A program made the translations under genes and the position numbers. The notes below the pieces were generated by a model. The model ran no database searches. It saw only the letters and a list, made by a program, of their open reading frames with translations, and was not told the DNA's origin. Below, piece by piece: positions 47,014 to 55,302 of a DNA stretch of 64,000 nucleotides. The stretch's first letter is position 1, and each line of letters opens with the position of its first letter. This DNA comes from Bacillota bacterium (lineage in GTDB: Bacteria; Bacillota; Sulfobacillia; JAJYWN01; JAJZPE01). The DNA is taken from the NCBI GenBank assembly GCA_021787335.1, contig JAJYMC010000039.1, positions 2,206 through 66,205 of the forward strand, written 5' to 3'.

Positions 47014-48699
47014 ATGGACGGGTCCTGGGGCGAGCGGCAGAGACAGATCCTGAAGATCCTCGGCTTCGTGGCCGTCTGCCTTGGCCTCTTGGCCTTCCAG
47101 ATGGTCCGGCGGCAGCTCTTCGAGGGCCACTGGCTGGCTCAGCAGGCCATCGCCCAGCGGGCCCAGGGCTTCCCCCTCGAAGTGGCCAGGGGCGAGATTC
47201 TCGACCGGAACCGGCAGTCCCTGACCGGGACGACCCGCCGCTTTTCGGCCGTGGCCTTCCCGGCCCTCATCCGGGACAAGGACGGGACGGCCGCGTCGGT
47301 GGCCGCGCTGCTCGGGCTCGACCGCGGCCGGGTCCTCGAGCAGCTCCTGGGCAGCGGGCCCCCGGTGGTCATCGCCGCCGACATCAGCGCCGAGCGGGTC
47401 GAGGCGGTCAGGAAGGCGGCCATTCCCGGGGTCATCGGCGTCCAGGAGAAGGTCCGTTACGGCGCGACCTCGCTGGCTCACCACGTGGTCGGGTACATCA
47501 ACAACGCCCTCGACAACCAGGGCAAGGACGGCCTGGAGCACGACTTCGACCGTTACCTGCGGGGCGGCCGGCCGGAGGCGGTGATGGCCTTCATCGACGC
47601 CAACCGCCGGCCCATCTCGGGCCTGGGCCTCAGGGTCCAGCTCCCGGAGACGACCGGGGCCTCGGCGACCGGCGGGCCGCACACCCTCGTGACCACCATC
47701 GACGCCCGCATCCAGCGCATCGTCGAGGAGGCCATGGACAAGTATGTGCCCCGGGGGGCGGCGGTCGTCGTCGACCCGCGCAACGGCGACATCCTGGCCA
47801 TGGTCAGCCGCCCGGACTTCGACCCCAACGACGTCGCGGCCTACCTCAACGCGGATGACTCGCCGCTGGTCAACCGGGCGGTCAAGGGCTATCCGCCGGG
47901 CTCGGTCTTCAAGGTGGTCACGGCCGCGGCCGCCCTCGAAGCGGGGGCCGTCCGCCCGGCCGATGTCTTCGACGACCCGGGTTACATCGACGTCCAGGGG
48001 CGCCGGTACCGTTGTTACAAGGACGGTGGGCACGGCCGATTGACCTTCACCGACGCCATGGCCTACTCGTGCAACCCGGTCTTCATCGAGGTCGGGCAGA
48101 AGGTCGGCGCGGCCAAGATCGCCGACCTGGCGCGGAGCCTCGGCTTCGGCTCCAAGCTGGGTCTGCCCGTGGCCCAAGAATCACCGGGCAACGTGCCCGA
48201 CGAGACGGCCGCCGGCGACCCCAACCTGAGCATCGGCCAGGGGGCCCTCCTGGTGACCCCGGTGCAGGTGGCCCAGATGATGACGGCGGTGGCCAACAAC
48301 GGCGTCGTCGCCCGGCTCAGGCTGATCAAGGAGATCGACGACGCGATGGGCGTGGCCGTCGAGCGCGGCCCGGAGGTCCGGCTGAGCCAGGCCTTCTCAT
48401 GGCTGACCGCGACCCGGCTGCGCAGTATGCTCCGGGACGTGGTCGCCTACGGGACCGGGACGCCGGCGGCCCCCGAGGGGACGACGGCCGCGGGCAAGAC
48501 CGGCTCGGCCGAGACGGGGAAGGTGGCCGCCAACGGCGAGAGCGTCTCGCACGGCTGGTTCGCCGGCTACGCCCCGGCCTCGAGCCCGCGCCTGGTCGTG
48601 GTCGTCTTTGCCGAAGAGGGCATGTCGGGCGGCAAGGCCGCCGCTCCGGCCTTCAAGGAGATCGTCGAGCGGGCCCTGCCGCTGGTCGGCGGGCGCTGA
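47014..48699 (+). CDS. Class B penicillin-binding protein (transpeptidase)
   Basis: This 561-residue protein has an N-terminal membrane helix (ILGFVAVCLGLLAFQMV), a dimerisation domain with ARGEILDRNRQSL, and a transpeptidase domain with SVFK (active Ser), SCN and KTG motifs, all intact. It cross-links peptidoglycan on the outer face of the membrane. It is shorter than division PBPs and lacks PASTA domains, so an elongation or sporulation PBP (PbpA type) is likely. The weak ribosome site (GGGGTGG) is close to the ATG. Confidence 0.9.
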   Translation: MDGSWGERQRQILKILGFVAVCLGLLAFQMVRRQLFEGHWLAQQAIAQRAQGFPLEVARGEILDRNRQSLTGTTRRFSAVAFPALIRDKDGTAASVAALLGLDRGRVLEQLLGSGPPVVIAADISAERVEAVRKAAIPGVIGVQEKVRYGATSLAHHVVGYINNALDNQGKDGLEHDFDRYLRGGRPEAVMAFIDANRRPISGLGLRVQLPETTGASATGGPHTLVTTIDARIQRIVEEAMDKYVPRGAAVVVDPRNGDILAMVSRPDFDPNDVAAYLNADDSPLVNRAVKGYPPGSVFKVVTAAAALEAGAVRPADVFDDPGYIDVQGRRYRCYKDGGHGRLTFTDAMAYSCNPVFIEVGQKVGAAKIADLARSLGFGSKLGLPVAQESPGNVPDETAAGDPNLSIGQGALLVTPVQVAQMMTAVANNGVVARLRLIKEIDDAMGVAVERGPEVRLSQAFSWLTATRLRSMLRDVVAYGTGTPAAPEGTTAAGKTGSAETGKVAANGESVSHGWFAGYAPASSPRLVVVVFAEEGMSGGKAAAPAFKEIVERALPLVGGR

Positions 48700-48706
48700 C
48701 GACTGG

Positions 48707-49942
48707 TCACGCCTCGCCCGGCCTGGCCGTCCCGTTGCGGCCCGCGGCCCGTTGCCACCAGAGCCCGACCCCGGCCAGGCTGAGGAGGCCGGTGACCCCG
48801 CCGACGAACATGGCTGTCGGCGTGCCGTACTTCTCGGCGAGGGTCCCGGCGAAGAGGGCGCCGAACGGGGTCACCCCGGCGAAGACCATGAAGTAGACGC
48901 TCATCACCCGGCCGCGCAGGCGGTCCGGCACGGTGACCTGCACCGTGGTGTTGCAGGTGGCGGAGAAGACGATCATCGCCAGGCCGGCCATGGCCAGGAG
49001 GACGGAGGCCAGGCCGCTGTGGCGGATGAAGGCCAGGCCGATCTCGGTCACGCAGAGGAGCACCGCGCCACCGACCAGCAGTTGCCGCTGCGGCCCGCGG
49101 GCGCTGATGAAAGCCAACCCGACGGCGCCGATGAGAGCCCCCAGGCCCATCGCCGACATCAGGTAGCCGTACAGCCCGGCGTCCCCCTTCAGGACATCCT
49201 TGGCCAGGAGGGGGACGTAAACATTGAAGTTCAGGGCGAACGTCGAGACCAGCCCGAGGAGGAGGATGACCGTCAGGACCTGCGGCGTCCGCCCGATGTA
49301 GCCGATGCCCTCCCGGACGTCGGCGGCGACGCTGCGGTGGATGGCCTCGAAGCGCTTGGGCAGGTCCATCCGCATGGCGAAGAGGGCGGCGATGACCGCC
49401 AGGAAGCTCACCCCGTTGATGAAGAAGGCCCAACCCGGCCCGTAGACCTTGGTCACGAAGCCCGACACGGCCGGCCCGATGATCCGGGCCACGTTGAAGA
49501 TGCTCGAGTTGAGAGCGATGGCGTTCATCAGGTCCTCTTTGCCGACCATCTCGACGACGAAGGCCTGACGCGTCGGCCCATCGAAGGCGTTGGTGATGCC
49601 GAGGAGGGCCGCCAGGACGGCGATGTGCCAGTAGCGGACCCGGCCGGTCAGGGTCAGGGCCGCCAGGACGAAGGCCAGGACCATCAGGCTCGTCTGGGTG
49701 ATGATGAGCATCGTCCGCTTCGGCACCCGGTCGGCGACGACCCCGGCGACCAGGCCGAAGATGAGCACGGGCGCGAACTGCAGGGCACCGATGAGTCCCA
49801 GGAGGAAAGGCGAGTCGGTCAGGATGAGGACGAGCCAGGCCTGGCCGGTGGTCTGCATCCAGGTGCCGATGAGCGAGACCATCTGGCCGGCCCAGTAGAG
49901 CCGGTAGTTGCGGTGTCTGAGGGACGCTAACGGAGACGCCAA
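48707..49942 (-). CDS. MFS transporter (paralogue 1)
   Basis: This 411-residue protein has 12 membrane helices. MVSLIGTWMQTTGQAWLVL, GVVADRVPKRTMLIITQ, NAIALNSSIFNVARIIGPA and VTVPDRLRGRVMSVYFM place it in the EntS/DHA3-type MFS exporters. It is closely similar to the next upstream gene over its whole length, indicating tandem duplication. TTG at 49942 follows GGGAGGT. It is convergent with the PBP gene, with only 7 bases between stops. Confidence 0.88.
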   Translation of the reverse strand: MASPLASLRHRNYRLYWAGQMVSLIGTWMQTTGQAWLVLILTDSPFLLGLIGALQFAPVLIFGLVAGVVADRVPKRTMLIITQTSLMVLAFVLAALTLTGRVRYWHIAVLAALLGITNAFDGPTRQAFVVEMVGKEDLMNAIALNSSIFNVARIIGPAVSGFVTKVYGPGWAFFINGVSFLAVIAALFAMRMDLPKRFEAIHRSVAADVREGIGYIGRTPQVLTVILLLGLVSTFALNFNVYVPLLAKDVLKGDAGLYGYLMSAMGLGALIGAVGLAFISARGPQRQLLVGGAVLLCVTEIGLAFIRHSGLASVLLAMAGLAMIVFSATCNTTVQVTVPDRLRGRVMSVYFMVFAGVTPFGALFAGTLAEKYGTPTAMFVGGVTGLLSLAGVGLWWQRAAGRNGTARPGEA

Positions 49943-50014
49943 ACAGGAAGACCTCCCGCGTTATCATGCCCGGCCGTTGGGCCGGGCTCATTTACAGTCA
50001 CGCCGGGCGTGCCC

Positions 50015-51283
50015 TCAGCCGACGCCGGTCCCGAGCCCCGCGGACCGCCGCCGGGCCAGCAAAGCCGTCAGTCCCACGACCACGGCGACCGACAGGAGCC
50101 CGACGCCGCCGGCCGAGACCCAGCCGGCGCGCGGGCCGAAGCGGCTCATCATCGCCCCGAGGAAGAGCGAGCCCAGCGGCACGACGCCGTTGTGAACGAG
50201 GTTGTAGATGCTCATCACCCGTCCGCGGAGGTTGTCCGGGACGGTTATCTGCACGGCCGTGTTGGACGAGGCCATGTAGACCATGTTCAGGGCGCCGATG
50301 AAGACCATCATCGTCACGGCCACGGGGTAGTGGAAGATGCCCGCCATCGCCAGGGTCAGGCCGGACAACAGGGCGGCCGTGATGTATAGCCAGCGGAGGT
50401 CCGGCTCGCGACCGCCGATGGAGGCCAGGCCCAGCGAGGCGGCCACGGCCCCGACGCCCATCGCCGACATCATGAAGCCGTAGCCGGCGGCCGTCTGCCC
50501 CAGGGCCTGCTTGGCCAGGACCGGGACGACCAGGTTGTAGTTCTGGACGAAGGTCCCGATGAGGCCGAGGAGCAGCAGGACCAAGAAGATCCTGACCTCG
50601 CGCCTGACGTAGTTCACGCCCTCGACGGCGTCGTGCCAGATGCTCCGTTGCACCCCGACCTCGGGCCGGCCGCGACTCAGGCGCATCCGCATCAGTCCAT
50701 AGATGATGGCCAGGAAACTGAGGCCGTTGAGGAAGAAGGCCCAACCGGCGCCGTAGGCGGCCATCACCAGGCCGGCCAGGGCCGGGCCGAAGATGCGGGC
50801 GCCGTTGACGATGGACGAGTTCAGGGCGATGGCGGCCATCAGGTCCTCGCGCCCGACCATTTCGATGACGAAGGCCTGCCGGGCCGGGATGTCGAAGGCC
50901 CGGGCGATGCCGAGGATGGTCGCCAGGATGGCGATGTGCCAGTAGGCGACGAGCCCGCTCCAGACGAGCCAGGCGAGGATGAACGCCTGGAGCATCATGG
51001 TCGTCTGGGTCACCATGAGGAGCGGACGTTTGGCGGTGCGGTCGGCGACCGCCCCGGCCACCAAGGAGAAGAAGAGCATCGGGAGGGTCTGGCAGGCCGT
51101 GACCAGACCCAGGAGGAACGCCGAGTTGGTCAATTGGAGGACCAGCCAGGCCTGGCCGGCCGATTGCATCCACGTCCCGATCTGCGAGACGAGCTGACCC
51201 CACCAGTATAGGCGGTAGTTGTGGTGTTTGAAGACGCCGAAGGGGTTGCCGGGGCGACGACGGGTGTTGGTGGCGATGGCCAT
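50015..51283 (-). CDS. MFS transporter (paralogue 2)
   Basis: This 422-residue 12-helix exporter shares the sequence blocks GTWMQSAGQAWLVL, AGAVADRTAKRPLLMVTQT, AAIALNSSIVNGARIFGPA and ITVPDNLRGRVMSIYN with paralogue 1. The ATG at 51283 has GGGAG upstream. The gap to paralogue 1 is 72 bases without a clear terminator, so they are probably co-transcribed. The two could function as separate pumps or as a pair; substrates are not readable. Confidence 0.88.
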   Translation of the reverse strand: MAIATNTRRRPGNPFGVFKHHNYRLYWWGQLVSQIGTWMQSAGQAWLVLQLTNSAFLLGLVTACQTLPMLFFSLVAGAVADRTAKRPLLMVTQTTMMLQAFILAWLVWSGLVAYWHIAILATILGIARAFDIPARQAFVIEMVGREDLMAAIALNSSIVNGARIFGPALAGLVMAAYGAGWAFFLNGLSFLAIIYGLMRMRLSRGRPEVGVQRSIWHDAVEGVNYVRREVRIFLVLLLLGLIGTFVQNYNLVVPVLAKQALGQTAAGYGFMMSAMGVGAVAASLGLASIGGREPDLRWLYITAALLSGLTLAMAGIFHYPVAVTMMVFIGALNMVYMASSNTAVQITVPDNLRGRVMSIYNLVHNGVVPLGSLFLGAMMSRFGPRAGWVSAGGVGLLSVAVVVGLTALLARRRSAGLGTGVG

Positions 51284-51347
51284 GCTGACTCTCCCGTTGG
51301 CGCTGGGTTGTTAGCTCGGCGGGCAGGAGGGACGGTGCAACGGTGCG

Positions 51348-51376
51348 ATTTAAAATCGTTTCGTGAATAAAAACAA
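51348..51376 (-). promoter_or_regulatory. Possible promoter of the MFS pair (minus strand)
   Basis: On the minus strand TTGTTT (51371-51376) and TTAAAT (51348-51353) have a 17-base spacer, placing the start near 51341. Confidence 0.45.
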
Positions 51377-51486
51377 ATCTCCTGCTGGAAGAAGGCCACC
51401 TATAGATTCCGGCAGGGCTTTGGCCCGGCCGGGCCGAATAACCTTCTTCGGACGGAACAACTCAGGTCACCACCGCTCAGCGCCGT

Positions 51487-51512
51487 GCCGACAGCGTCTC
51501 TGTCGGCTTTTT
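51487..51512 (+). terminator. Intrinsic terminator in the leader of the stomatin-like gene
   Basis: A perfect 8-bp stem (51487-51494 with 51500-51507) with a 5-base loop is followed by TTTTT. It points toward the gene that starts 42 bases later, and no same-strand gene lies upstream. Confidence 0.75.
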
Positions 51513-51553
51513 GGTTGGCGGGAAGCGGTGGGCCCAAAAAGGAGGCCGGCGTA

Positions 51554-52300
51554 ATGTATTTCTCGGTTCCTCTGCTCATCGTCATTATCGCCATCGTCGC
51601 CACCGGGATCAGGATCATCAACCAGTATGAGGAAGGGGTCATCTTCCGCCTCGGCCGGGTGGCCAAGAGCCTGAAGCCCGGACTTAACGTGATCGTCCCC
51701 TTCGGAATCGACCGCCTGGTCAAGGTCGACCTGCGGACGGTGACCATCGACGTCCCGCGCCAGGAGGTCATCACCCGGGACAACGTCCCGGTGATGGTCG
51801 ACGCGGTCATCTACTTCAACGTGTTCGACCCTGTCCTGGCCACGACCAAGGTCTTCAACTTCATGCAGTCGACGACCCTCCTCGGCCAGACCACCCTCCG
51901 GGCCATCCTCGGCCAGCACGAGCTGGACGAGATGCTCACCCGCCGGAGCGAACTCAACACGCTGCTCCGCGAGCAACTCGACCGGGAGACCGACGGCTGG
52001 GGGATCAAGGTGACCATGGTCGAGGTAAAGAACGTCGAGTTGCCCGACACGATGAAGCGGGCCATGGCCAAGCAGGCCGAGGCCGAGCGCGAGCGCCGGG
52101 CGAAGGTCATCGCCGCGGAAGGGGAACTGCAGGCCTCGGAGAAACTGTCCATGGCGGCGGCCGTCATCGCTCAGCAGCCGATCGCCATCCAGCTGCGGTA
52201 CCTGCAGATACTACCGGAGATCGCCGCCGAGAACAACTCGACCATCATCTTCCCGGTCCCGATGGAGCTGACGCGGTTCCTGGAGAAGCTGGGGAAGTGA
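51554..52300 (+). CDS. Stomatin/prohibitin-family (slipin) membrane protein
   Basis: This 248-residue protein has an N-terminal membrane segment (YFSVPLLIVIIAIVATGIRI), a SPFH domain with EEGVIFRLGRVAKSLKPGLN, VTIDVPRQEVITRDNVPV and LGQHELDEMLTRRSELN, and a coiled-coil stretch (KQAEAERERRAKVIAAEGE). Such proteins scaffold membrane domains. No NfeD-type partner is next to it, which is often present. AAGGAGG lies 9 bases before the ATG. Confidence 0.93.
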   Translation: MYFSVPLLIVIIAIVATGIRIINQYEEGVIFRLGRVAKSLKPGLNVIVPFGIDRLVKVDLRTVTIDVPRQEVITRDNVPVMVDAVIYFNVFDPVLATTKVFNFMQSTTLLGQTTLRAILGQHELDEMLTRRSELNTLLREQLDRETDGWGIKVTMVEVKNVELPDTMKRAMAKQAEAERERRAKVIAAEGELQASEKLSMAAAVIAQQPIAIQLRYLQILPEIAAENNSTIIFPVPMELTRFLEKLGK

Positions 52301-52370
52301 GAGCCTGAAGGGGAGGGCGCGCCTGCAACTGAAGGGCAAGGTCGTCGTCACCGAGGAGGTCGCCGTGGCC

Positions 52371-52466
52371 ATGGAAAAGGAAAAGCGCGAGGGGACCCAC
52401 TCGCGCTTCCTGCAGGTGATGAGCCTGTTCGCTCCGGGGCTGCTCCGGACCGCGCCCCTAGTGTGA
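52371..52466 (+). CDS. Possible 31-residue protein after the stomatin-like gene
   Basis: The ATG at 52371 is preceded by GAGGAGGT (10 bases), with an in-frame GTG at 52365. The frame (MEKEKREGTHSRFLQVMSLF...) uses GC-rich third positions like real genes and stays open up to the stomatin stop. It ends a few bases inside the 3' end of the opposite-strand gene. No family is recognised. Confidence 0.3.
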   Translation: MEKEKREGTHSRFLQVMSLFAPGLLRTAPLV

Positions 52467-52955
52467 TTCCGCGTTCCTGATCCGCTCGAGTTCCCGACGG
52501 ACTTCCTTCGTCTCGTCCTCCAGGTCCTCGAGGTAACGCTCGAGGGCCTTTTGCTGGTTGCGGCGACCGCCGCCCCAGTACGGGCGGCCGCAGGCCGGGC
52601 ATCCGCCCATCCCCATCTTCATCGCCTGGTGATGCTGGCCATGCATCTGGCCGGGCATGTGGCCGTGCCGCCCGGGCATGCCATGGGGGCCGGGCATCCC
52701 CGGTTGTCCCTCGCCGTACCACGGGCCGTTGCCCCAGCCGTACCAGGGGCCATAGCCGTATGAGCCGACGTAGCCACCGCTGTAACCCTCGCCCGGTCCG
52801 CCGCGGTACTTATGGCCGCCCCAACCCTCGAAGGCGGGACCGCCGCCGTGGCCCTCGACCTCCCCGGGCCCTCCGTAGCCGCCGCCCCGGCCGAAGCCGG
52901 AGTAATGCTTGTGACCCGGGCCGTGCCCTTCGTGTTCATCGAAATCTCCACGCAT
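52458..52955 (-). CDS. Gly/Tyr/His-rich protein with CxxC and coiled-coil end (DUF5320-like)
   Basis: This ~165-residue protein consists of a low-complexity part rich in Gly, Tyr, Trp, Pro and His, then a GGCPACGRPYWGGG motif (one CxxC) and an acidic/basic helix (QQKALERYLEDLEDETKEV). The layout resembles DUF5320 proteins, which often lie near DUF134 and NifX-like genes; a DUF134 gene lies 2 kb away. Histidines and the CxxC could bind metal. The start at 52955 is preceded by AAGGAG at a long distance (13 bases). Confidence 0.6.
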   Translation of the reverse strand: MRGDFDEHEGHGPGHKHYSGFGRGGGYGGPGEVEGHGGGPAFEGWGGHKYRGGPGEGYSGGYVGSYGYGPWYGWGNGPWYGEGQPGMPGPHGMPGRHGHMPGQMHGQHHQAMKMGMGGCPACGRPYWGGGRRNQQKALERYLEDLEDETKEVRRELERIRNAESH

Positions 52956-53090
52956 CAGCGAACTCACGCTCCTTATCGCGAGGTCCGCGCGGCCAGAGCC
53001 GCGCCTTGAACCATGGACGGCCATAGTATCTGCCATTAAGCCACGTCTGACCCCTGCGGCGGGTGTGACCGGTTCCACACTGACGAATGA

Positions 53091-53119
53091 CGGCGGCCAT
53101 TTGGCCGCCGACTTTTTTC
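53091..53119 (+). terminator. Intrinsic terminator upstream of the hemerythrin-like gene
   Basis: CGGCGGCCA and TGGCCGCCG pair (53091-53110) and are followed by ACTTTTTT. No same-strand gene lies between the stomatin group and here; the hemerythrin-like gene begins 43 bases after. Confidence 0.75.
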
Positions 53120-53161
53120 TGTTACGCTGAAACCGCGGGGCGAATCGGTGGAGGGATGGCG

Positions 53162-54118
53162 ATGACTGAGGACATGTTAACTGAGAATGGTCCACGAGAC
53201 CTCGGCGCCGTCGCGCGGACTCACCGCGAGGCCGTCCAAGCATACGCCGACGCCGTCGAGGCCGAGCGGGCGGCGATCACGGCCCGTATGGAAAGCCTGC
53301 ACCGGTTGCGGCTGACGACCATCGACCTCGTCGACGCCCTGCGGGCGGCCATCGGGCGGACCCACCCGGGCACAGCCGGCGCCGTCCCACCGCCCATCCG
53401 CGATCTGCTCGAATGGCTCGAACGCCTGGAGACCATGGCCCGACGAGCGACCATCGAGGCCACGGACCTGGCCGGCGCCGGAGCGGCCCTGGCCGCCAGG
53501 CTGCAGTCTCCCGACTTCGCCAGTCTACTCATGGAGGTGTCCAAGATGACCGCCACCGAGACCCTCAAGCACGAGCACCGGGTGATCGAACTGGTCCTGG
53601 GGGCCATCGACCGCGAGGCTCGCAAGGCCGCCCGCGGCGAGCCCGTCGACCCCGCCTTCTTCGCCCAGGCCATCGACTTCATCCGGAACTTCGCCGACAA
53701 GTGCCACCACGGCAAGGAGGAGGGCATCCTCTTCAAGGCCATGGCCGAGAAGGGCGTCCCCGTCGAGGGCGGGCCCATCGGGGTCATGCTCGGCGACCAC
53801 GAGGAGGGGCGCCGCTTCGTCCGGACGGCCCGCGAGGCCCTCGACCGCAGCGACCTGCGGGCGGTGGCCGAGAACCTGATGAAGTACACCGCGCTCCTCC
53901 GGCAGCACATCATGAAGGAGGACAACGTCCTCTACCCGATGGCCGAGCGGGTGATGAGCCAGGCCGAGCTGGACGACCTGGTCGAGCGGTTCGAGACCGT
54001 CGAGCGCGAGGAGATGGGCGAGGGGACCCACGAGCGCTATCACGAACTGGCCCACACGCTGGCCGGCGCCTACCCCGGCGAACCTGAGCGGCCGGCTCCC
54101 ACCACCCCCGGGCGCTGA
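53162..54118 (+). CDS. Hemerythrin-like (HHE) domain protein with helical N terminus
   Basis: Residues ~1-140 are helical and charged (AVARTHREAVQAYADAVEAE). Residues ~145-290 form a hemerythrin-type four-helix bundle with the di-iron ligands in KHEHRVIE, KCHHGKEEGILF, LGDHEEGRRF and LRQHIMKEDNVLYP. It probably binds O2, NO or iron. The ATG at 53162 gives 6 bases from GGTGGAGGG; the ATG at 53156 is closer. The length is 318 residues. Confidence 0.88.
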   Translation: MTEDMLTENGPRDLGAVARTHREAVQAYADAVEAERAAITARMESLHRLRLTTIDLVDALRAAIGRTHPGTAGAVPPPIRDLLEWLERLETMARRATIEATDLAGAGAALAARLQSPDFASLLMEVSKMTATETLKHEHRVIELVLGAIDREARKAARGEPVDPAFFAQAIDFIRNFADKCHHGKEEGILFKAMAEKGVPVEGGPIGVMLGDHEEGRRFVRTAREALDRSDLRAVAENLMKYTALLRQHIMKEDNVLYPMAERVMSQAELDDLVERFETVEREEMGEGTHERYHELAHTLAGAYPGEPERPAPTTPGR

Positions 54119-54130
54119 ATATCCTGGGAC

Positions 54131-54173
54131 GGGAGGGCATACGCCTTGACCTGGGAGGGCATACGCCTTGACC
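54131..54173 (+). repeat. 22-bp tandem duplication of a ribosome site and TTG
   Basis: GGGAGGGCATACGCCTTGACC occurs at 54131-54151 and again at 54153-54173. Each copy contains a ribosome site and a TTG. Only the second TTG (54168) is in the frame of the Nudix gene, because the repeat length is 22. Confidence 0.9.
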
Positions 54174-54647
54174 GTCCGCGTCTACGAACGCCGGCTCGCC
54201 TGCGGCGCCATAGTCCAGAACCAGGCGGGCGAGGTCCTGCTGGTCAGGTTGCGCGGGGCCTTGCCCGGCGACCCATCGGCGTGGGCCTTGCCATCCGTCG
54301 AGGCCGAGGGCTGGGAGACCTCCCGCCAGGCGGCCGCCAGGGCGGTCCACCTGCGGGCGGCCCTCCGCGTCGACCCGGGGCCGCTGGCCTTCGCCGTCGA
54401 GTGGCGTGAGGAGGGGCCGGCGCGCGGGCCGGCCATCTGGATGCTCGCCTTCTACCACGCGACCGCGCGAGAGCCGGTCATCGACCACCGGCGCGACCCC
54501 GAAGTCCTCGAGGTGCGCTGGATACCGCCCGAGGGGGCGGCCGTCCTCCTGGGGTCGGGCGTGCTGGCGGGGGTCCTCCTCGACTGGCTGGCCTCGGGGA
54601 CGGCGGAACTGTATGAGGTCAGCGGCGGCAGGCCGCTGAACACTTGA
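54168..54647 (+). CDS. Nudix-fold protein with degenerate Nudix box
   Basis: This 159-residue protein has a Nudix-type start (RLACGAIVQNQAGEVLLVRLRG) and ends VLEVRWIPPEGAAVLL, as in Nudix hydrolases. The Nudix box region (WETSRQAAARAVHLRAALRV) has the helix but lacks the REXXEE glutamates that hold the metal ions. It is probably not a normal hydrolase; a binding or regulatory role is possible. The ribosome site is inside a tandem repeat. Confidence 0.7.
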   Translation: MTVRVYERRLACGAIVQNQAGEVLLVRLRGALPGDPSAWALPSVEAEGWETSRQAAARAVHLRAALRVDPGPLAFAVEWREEGPARGPAIWMLAFYHATAREPVIDHRRDPEVLEVRWIPPEGAAVLLGSGVLAGVLLDWLASGTAELYEVSGGRPLNT

Positions 54648-54791
54648 ACGGGGACGACGCATGGTTCACACCGGGGCCCGCGGATTTGACACATCCGGCG
54701 GGCCTTGTTACATTTGTTTCGGACGAATGGCCGATACGCGGACCGGGCTCACACCGGTGACCGCGCGAGATCGGAAAAAGGAGTGAAGCTC

Positions 54792-55238
54792 ATGCCGCGG
54801 CCGATCAAATGCCGCCGGATCGGGTTCATGCCCGACATCACCTACTTCAAACCCGCCGGGGTGCCCCTCCGCATGCTCGAGGAAATCATCCTGAGCTTCG
54901 ATGAACTCGAGGCCCTCCGCCTGAAGGACATCGAAGGCCTGGAGCAGCAGGACGGCGCGGACCAGATGGGCGTCTCGCGGGCGACCTTCCGCCGGGTGCT
55001 GGTCAGCGCGCGGCGCAAGGTGGCCGACGCGTTGGTGGGGGGCAAGGCCCTCCGGGTCGAGGGTGGCGCCGTCGTCCACGAAGGGTCGCGGGGCGGCCCG
55101 GCCGATGGCCGAGGCGTTGATGGCCCGCGGGATCGAGGTCATCCCCACGGACGAGGTCGACGCCCTGCGGGCGGCCGAACTTTACGGCCGCGGGGAGCTG
55201 CGGTAAGTCGGCTTCGGTCCCCTCCGTTTCCCAAGTAG
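54792..55238 (+). CDS. DUF134 (UPF0251) DNA-binding protein, 3' end probably frameshifted
   Basis: Residues 1-~88 match DUF134: [40 protein letters not shown], and a sigma-70 region 4-like helix-turn-helix ([21 protein letters not shown]). From about residue 100 on this frame becomes Gly/Arg/Pro-rich, unlike a protein, while another frame from 55105 to 55206 encodes a good protein end ([20 protein letters not shown]...). AAAGGAG is 8 bases before the ATG. It lies directly upstream of sigK. Confidence 0.75.
   Translation: MPRPIKCRRIGFMPDITYFKPAGVPLRMLEEIILSFDELEALRLKDIEGLEQQDGADQMGVSRATFRRVLVSARRKVADALVGGKALRVEGGAVVHEGSRGGPADGRGVDGPRDRGHPHGRGRRPAGGRTLRPRGAAVSRLRSPPFPK
55105..55206 (+). CDS. 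Out-of-frame NifX-like C-terminal fragment
   Basis: The frame starting ATG at 55105 encodes 33 residues ending [15 protein letters not shown], similar in pattern to the last helix and strand of NifX-type (dinitrogenase cofactor) domains. It overlaps the DUF134 frame. It could be the true end of that protein after a frameshift or deletion, or a chance frame. Confidence 0.35.
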   Translation: MAEALMARGIEVIPTDEVDALRAAELYGRGELR

Positions 55239-55245
55239 CAAATGA

Positions 55246-55297
55246 CCCACCTCCGGCATAAGGTCTATATTGCCCCCTTTGGGGCACCGGAGGTGGG
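55246..55297 (+). promoter_or_regulatory. Inverted repeat that can mask the sigK ribosome site; sigma-E-like -10 in the loop
   Basis: CCCACCTCCGG (55246-55256) and CCGGAGGTGGG (55287-55297) are perfect 11-bp arms; the second contains the sigK Shine-Dalgarno sequence. CATAAGGT (55257-55264), similar to the sigma-E -10 CATA...T, lies between the arms, and a TGCCCC/GGGGCA hairpin sits at 55270-55286. A transcript started near 55271 would lack the first arm; read-through mRNA would have both. Confidence 0.6.
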
Positions 55298-55302
55298 TCT
55301 TC

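Noticed and set aside
53006-53029. TTGAAC and TAGTAT upstream of the hemerythrin-like gene
   Set aside because: The spacer is 12 bases; not counted as a promoter.
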